Shown here: in pieces, positions 59,131 through 64,000 of the stretch
Numbering within the stretch: the first letter of the stretch is position 1
Layout: every line of letters begins with the position of its first letter
Source: Macrotrachela quadricornifera
Lineage: Eukaryota; Rotifera; Eurotatoria; Philodinida; Philodinidae
Length of the DNA stretch: 64,000 bases
Direction: 5' to 3'
Assembly: GCA_022393335.1 (NCBI GenBank)
Contig: JAJEKB010020908.1
Location: forward strand, 33,365 to 97,364
Notes under the pieces: model-generated
Databases searched by the model: none
The model's input: the letters and a program-made list of their open reading frames with translations, nothing else
What the model was told of the DNA's origin: nothing
Position numbers and translations under genes: made by a program

Positions 59131-59234
59131 GAAAATAAAAAATTTTCTCAAAAAACAGTATTCTACTATTTCATTGAAAATCATCTACTATTGCCTACCT
59201 GGAGACGCAAGCATGCTACTACTTTTCTAAATAA

Positions 59235-59600
59235 ATTTATAATCAGCTAAGAATAAAAATCTTTTTTGCAGAAGAGTGTCCTGGCGTCCTACCGATGCCT
59301 TTTTAGTGTAGATTAGTTATTAGGAGGGCAGAATGCTGGCGATATAGACAGAAAAAATATAATCAGTTGAGAATAAGATCTCTCTTTATACAACAGCGCT
59401 CTGGCATCCTGCGGCTCTTTATTTATCATACATAAGTCATTAGGATGGCAGGACGCTGACACTATATAGAGAAAGTATATAATGCGTTGACAACAAATTT
59501 TCACTTTAAACAAGAACGTCCTGGCATCATGTTTTTCTTTATCCACCCTGTATGAGTCGCTAAGATGATGACACTATAGTATGAAAATTCATAATTAGTC
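59235..59600. repeat. ~113-bp tandem repeat, three copies
   Basis: Units share CAGTTGAGAATAA at the start, CTCTGGCATCCTG in the middle and ATTAGGATGGCAGGACGCTG at the end. Starts are near 59245, 59359 and 59482, and the third unit is truncated. Minus-strand ORFs here are artefacts of the repeat. Confidence 0.8.
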
Positions 59601-59772
59601 CATAATAAAAAGTCTTTCAAAGTTACGATCTTCTAGCGTTGTAGAGACGTTTACAAGATAATTAAAGTCTTGGTATATGAAAGAAATATGTAGACTTAAT
59701 AAGAAGAGGCCGTCTGTACGACGTAATGCGCTGATGGCTTCATCTTTTTTATCAACATGATCTAGAGCTTAA

Positions 59773-60669
59773 TACAGGGTGGCCCAAAAGTCACGCACCC
59801 GACAGAAAATTGAATATCTCCCTTACGGCTCAGGCAAACAGACTGATTTTTTTACCAGTAATAGAGGTATGTATAAGCTTTGTATCCATAAAGACATGTC
59901 TAGAAAGACCCTTTGTTAAGTATCACTTTTGACCTTAACAAGAAAAGTTTTACTTTTTCACAGTTCGAAAAACAATCACTTTGTCGAAAAAAATCGAATA
60001 TCTTCGCTATGGCTCGAGCTAACGAGCTGATTTTTTTATCAATGACAGAGGCATGTTTAAGCTCTATATTCACAAGGACATGCCTAGCGAGATCCTTTGT
60101 TAAATATATTGTTTTCCCTCTCACCTGTGAAAAGGTAAAATTATTTTGTTAAGGTCATTAGTAGTACTTTATAAAGGCTGTCTCTAATTTTATCCTTATA
60201 GATTTAAATTGTAAACATGCTTCTATTATTGGTAGAAAAATTATCTTGTTTGCGCGAGCTGTAGCCGTGATATTTAATTTTTTCTTGGCATCGTGACTTT
60301 TGGGTCATATACAGGGTGGCCCAAAAGTCAGTTTACCACAATAAAAATTGAATATCCCCATTACAGCTCGAGCAAATGACCTAAGTTTTTTACCAATAAT
60401 AGAGGCATGTTCAAGCTTCATTTCCATAAAGACATGCCTCGAGAGATCCTTTGTTATGTATATTATTTCTTTTTCGAACTGTAAAAAAGTAAAATTTTTC
60501 TTGTTAAGGTCAAAAGTGATACTTAACAAAGGGTCTTCCTAGACGTGTCTTTATGGATATAAAGCTTATACATACCTCTATTACTCGTAAAAAAATCAGT
60601 CTGTTTGCCTGAGCCGTAAGGGAGATATTCAATTTTCTGTCGTGTGCGTGACTTTTGGGCCACCCTGTA
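59773..60669. mobile_element. Pair of abutting foldback elements with TACAGGGTGGCCC ends
   Basis: The outer ends are almost identical inverted repeats: TACAGGGTGGCCCAAAAGTC at 59773 and, inwards, at 60669, continuing through GAAAATTGAATATCTCCCTT and CAGGCAAACAGACTGATTTT for about 170 bp. A second, inner end of the same type starts at 60310, and a truncated partner ends at about 60307 (GTGACTTTTGGGTCA). Two family members therefore lie side by side, or one inserted into the end of another. TA borders lie at 59773 and 60668. Non-coding. Confidence 0.82.
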
Positions 60670-61774
60670 GACTGCATATGAGGCTGTCGGTCGTTTATTG
60701 CCATTTTTTTCATTGTCACTCAGACTTTTATCTGGATCAGCAAAGGTCTTATTTACCTAAATGGTAGATTTTAAAGGTCTCATTGTTTTTCGGTAATATG
60801 TAGTAGTTTAATATGTTCGTGCATATAGAAAGAATTACAGTGCGAGTGTATCTTGTGACATTCAAATTATGCTCTAGTTTTCTAGTGAAAAAGAAAATTA
60901 TTATTTTACAATGTACATCATTCGATACGTAAGTATTTGAATAGCTGTTGATCCAATTGAGTGGAATATATCGGTGAAATTAGACGCATCTGGTGTAGGG
61001 ATGCACCGGTGGCGGTGATAAACCGTTGCACCGTCCACCGGTGCACCGTACCACTGGCACACCGGTATACGGTGCACCGTATATAGACCACCATGTGATG
61101 CATCAATGCACTTCAAGTTTGCATATTATACGCATAAGTCACTTTTCAAACAATCATCTATCTTTTTCTCCATTTTGACATTACTTAAGCTGGAAGAGAC
61201 ATCAAAACTAATATGATCTCAAAGCTAATTAACAAATTTCAGTGAGAACTTTATGGTCTAATGGTAAAATAATTAATTGATTGCAAAAAAAAGTGATATA
61301 AATGATTCTAATATTCATATATACGTAAATAGTGAGTAGGTAAAAATTGAATATCTCCCTCTAGACTCACCAAGGGCAGCTAATATTTTAACCTTGTTAT
61401 ATTGGCGATGAGAGCTTTCTTTTGATGTAAAAATATATAGACTTTTCGCTCAACAGTACACACACCTCCATTGTAAGATCCTACCTTCCCTTTCATCCTG
61501 TGCTTCTTTGTTTATCCCACAGAAATTACCAGAACATCCTCACTTACAATTACTTCACATACAGATTTCTACACTATTATTTTTCAAAAAATAAAAAGCT
61601 GCCAATAATAAAACTCTTTTTCCTACACATCTCAACCAATGTTTTCTTCTTAAACATGTGACAAACAAGTATAGCTAAGTCCAAAACCTTGATGAATTAT
61701 ATCTTTTTACGAAACGAATTTGCAAGAGAACACAAACAGTCACACAATCCTAATGCAGGTATCTTGGTTTCTAC
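60670..61774. other. No gene recognised
   Basis: Apart from the GC-rich motif cluster at 61005-61085, this is AT-rich DNA without recognisable coding sequence. 61335-61365 (AAAAATTGAATATCTCCCTC) resembles the foldback family's subterminal sequence and may be a fragment. The body of a plus-strand Terminon unit ending at 61868 would lie here but shows no ORF. Confidence 0.4.
61005..61085. repeat. Cluster of CGGTGCACCG-like palindromic motifs
   Basis: Within about 80 bp the phrases GCACCGGTGGCGGTG, GCACCGTCCACCGGTGCACC and ATACGGTGCACCGTATA occur, built on the palindrome GGTGCACC. It is much more GC-rich than its surroundings. Nature unknown. Confidence 0.5.
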
Positions 61775-61823
61775 TCTTACCTGACGAGTTCTTTTAAATA
61801 ACGACGAAACGATCGTAGTAAGA
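61775..61823 (+). ncRNA. Hammerhead ribozyme on the plus strand (copy 4)
   Basis: Plus-strand reading: stem I TCTTAC (61775-61780), core CTGACGA (61781-61787), a weak stem II (about 3 bp with a ~12-nt loop), core GAAA (61806-61809), palindromic stem III ACGATCGT, cleavage site GTA (after 61817), and stem I return GTAAGA (61818-61823), a perfect 6-bp match. Layout and stem III are the same as the minus-strand copies at 21-22 kb. The short stem II may lower activity. Confidence 0.8.
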
Positions 61824-61846
61824 ATTACTTGAAATCATTCTTCGAA

Positions 61847-61868
61847 ACTCACCCTCACCCTCACCCTC
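61847..61868 (-). repeat. C-rich telomere-like repeat (ACCCTC)3 beside the hammerhead
   Basis: Reads ACTC then ACCCTC three times, 24 bp 3' of the hammerhead. On the minus strand it is (GAGGGT)3, the same unit as at 26251-26266. A hammerhead followed by C-rich telomere complements is the described 3' end of a Terminon, here oriented opposite to the 21-28 kb chain. Confidence 0.75.
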
Positions 61869-64000
61869 GTATACTAAGTAAGTCTTTAATATCTTTGACC
61901 ATAAGTTCTTCCACAAGTGAGTGAAATACATCTCCTCGCGAAATAAAAACATTCGCTGGTACAGTGGAAAGTTCAAGACTGGCAGAAGACCGTCATTACT
62001 TATTGAATAATCGAGTTGTAGTCACGTAAATAACCTGTATTTTGTTTTCTGGATAAAGAAACGATGAACATAAGGAATACCGTTCTTGTTTGCTTTTATA
62101 TATTTTCTGAGGAAAGTGACTTTTCATCTCATTTTTTCATCACGAATTTCGATTATGATGATCGATTACAATCTTCGGACCTAGTAAAGAGAGATAGGGA
62201 AATAAAAACGGAGTTGTCAAACACAGGATGCGAAAACAACAGAATATTTGGAATGAAGTTTATCTAAGATTTCATAATGAACCATGACGGTTCATTGTAA
62301 GCAGTTGACATCGAAATATGTACGAAGGATTGGAATAAGGAAATCCAAAATTTCATGATGATCAAGACATGATGATCGTAACCAAAACTACATGGTCATC
62401 AGATTAAAAAGAGCAGAATATTTCTGACTATTTTAAGATTTACTTGTCTCACAGGAGGAAACACGAAATATACAGACCAAAGTTTTCAATAATTATTTCA
62501 GAATTGTATCTTTCTCTTACTTTATTTATGTTTGTCTTGATTTTAAAAACACTTACAGCCTCCTACTGGGCTCTTTTAGTAACATCCCATCAAGGAGAAT
62601 CCATTCTTCCAATCCATTTCTCCAAAATCAGCATTAGACATACTCCGAGCACCTAACTCTGTTCGTAATGATCGCTAGTCTTAGATTGCAACATTCAGTA
62701 TTTTTTTCCAAACAAACGGTCACATTATTCCCATTTTCCTGCATTTTTGTTACGAGCTCCAATCTGTAACTATTAAGGACAGTATTCATTTCGATTATCC
62801 AGACACGTGTCCAGAACTCGGAATGGATTTAAGCAAAAAACACGCCGTCCATCGCCTTCTTGAACATTCTGGACGAAGACGAAAGAGAACAGAAAAAAAC
62901 TACGTTTTTGTACTTGTTGAACACCTATGGCACTATTAGATAAGCTATGAGAAAACTATACTACGTAGCTGCGATGGTATTGGGATTTTTTGAACAATTA
63001 CTAGCTTGCGAGAACATAGTCACTGAGTCGTTAATGAATGAGAGGGATCTTTTAGAGCGTTTATGTCCTTTATTCCATTCTATTCACCTTGATGTGCATT
63101 ATAAAGTTAGCGTATGTCCTTTCTGACAATACACTATCGTCCTTCGATAGAAAATAAATGTGTGATGTGTGTGTATGTGTTACACACGATCCATCTTTAT
63201 TCTTCTCTTTAAAAACGAGCTTTTTCAGGACATTTATAGATACACGAAAGAAAGGAAACATATAGGATGAGAAAGAATAGAAGTGATACCTGAATATAGA
63301 TGCCGTAAAAGGGCGACATCGCTGTGACAGTATGTATGTTGCATTCCAATGGTACTTTGATGATGCTGGATGTGTCATGAAACAGCGACATATTTGATTT
63401 ATAGTTCGCAGAATTATATTTCTCAATAGGATTCTACTGTGATTTTAATAGACGATAATAATGAAATATTTATTATGTGAAATAAAGTATAAATCATACA
63501 CGACAGATACATCGATACATCGATGAACTGAATATATTAAACACAAATACAGACAAACAACGAAGTATTATAATATATATATTTAGTCTCTCATTATTTA
63601 TATAGATACACAAATAAATTTGATATTTCACTACACTAAAACTAGCTAATGATTAACACAACATTGACGATTAATATAATCACTAACTACATAGGGCAAT
63701 CCGAAATGATATTGTTTCTTTTCATTCAATATCTTACCAAACATCTTTTACATCAATGTCTATATTACTAACGCTTATTTCTTACACGAAGTTTCAGTCG
63801 AAAAACTTGTTTGTAATATAGATTTGGTCACCGCCGAAGTAGTATGATGGAAAGTGTTTTGGCTATAGCTTAATGTGAAGAGCTAACATCACTGATAATG
63901 AATAAATGCTTTTTTAAATGACCAAATCAACGAAAAAGCGGATGATAAAACATCACGAGAATAAAATGATGAGAATATGGTGGGCTGTTAATGTCTATTT
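61869..64000. other. No gene recognised
   Basis: AT-rich DNA to the window end. ORFs at 62064-62267, 62444-62656 and 63070-63426 are short and show no family features or convincing splice partners. A short (GT)n stretch occurs at 63160-63185. Confidence 0.4.

Noticed and set aside
1..64000. CRISPR array or prokaryotic operon
   Set aside because: The tandem repeats are long satellites without unique spacers, and genes have spliceosomal introns.

Overview
This window looks like AT-rich, transposon-dense animal DNA, most likely from a bdelloid rotifer. The reasons are: (i) an Athena-type Penelope-like reverse transcriptase lying beside hammerhead ribozymes and telomere-like (TGAGGG/TGTGGG) tracts, a combination known from bdelloid 'Terminon' elements; (ii) very short spliceosomal introns (about 44-60 bp), even inside transposase genes; (iii) a wide mix of DNA transposons. 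The species call is inference. Nothing bacterial is present. The only host-type gene I recognise is a P-glycoprotein-like ABC transporter.

Layout. 1-5118: sparse DNA, a Tc1-like non-autonomous element (1906-2808) and a decayed piggyBac (3063-5118, TTAA target duplication). 5225-10360: about 28 copies of a ~183-bp satellite. 11649-15323: a near-intact non-LTR retrotransposon (AP endonuclease, reverse transcriptase, zinc knuckle) with two in-frame stops. It abuts an intron-containing IS630/Tc1-mariner-type transposase gene with a lost catalytic Asp. 17478-19436: an intron-containing, broken gene of a transposon-linked zinc-finger family. 21051-28345: a chain of units separated by G-rich telomere-like tracts, with hammerhead motifs at unit 3' ends, an Athena RT and a coiled-coil ORF; a probably intact DD41D mariner is inserted in it. 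29797-38330: no genes; a large inverted repeat encloses tandem repeats, a Helitron and a second ~181-bp satellite. 38806-41364: two very long palindromes. 42010-55542: the ABC transporter on the minus strand (about 30 short exons), carrying foldback elements in one intron and split by a ~4.6-kb composite insertion (SINE, Helitron, GGTTTT-rich inverted repeats). 56864-60669: a decayed hAT, a possible piggyBac fragment, a 113-bp tandem repeat and foldback elements. 61775-61868: an opposite-strand hammerhead ribozyme followed by ACCCTC repeats, a second Terminon 3' end.

How it fits together: in the Terminon model the G-rich 3' overhang of a chromosome end primes reverse transcription from C-rich repeats at the RNA 3' end, next to the ribozyme. 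The order G-tract / ribozyme / truncated body / G-tract along 21.0-28.3 kb is what repeated terminal additions would leave, with the chromosome end once lying to the right. The flanking satellites and nested transposons suggest a subtelomeric or heterochromatic setting. All exon boundaries were read by eye from GT-AG signals and reading-frame continuity.
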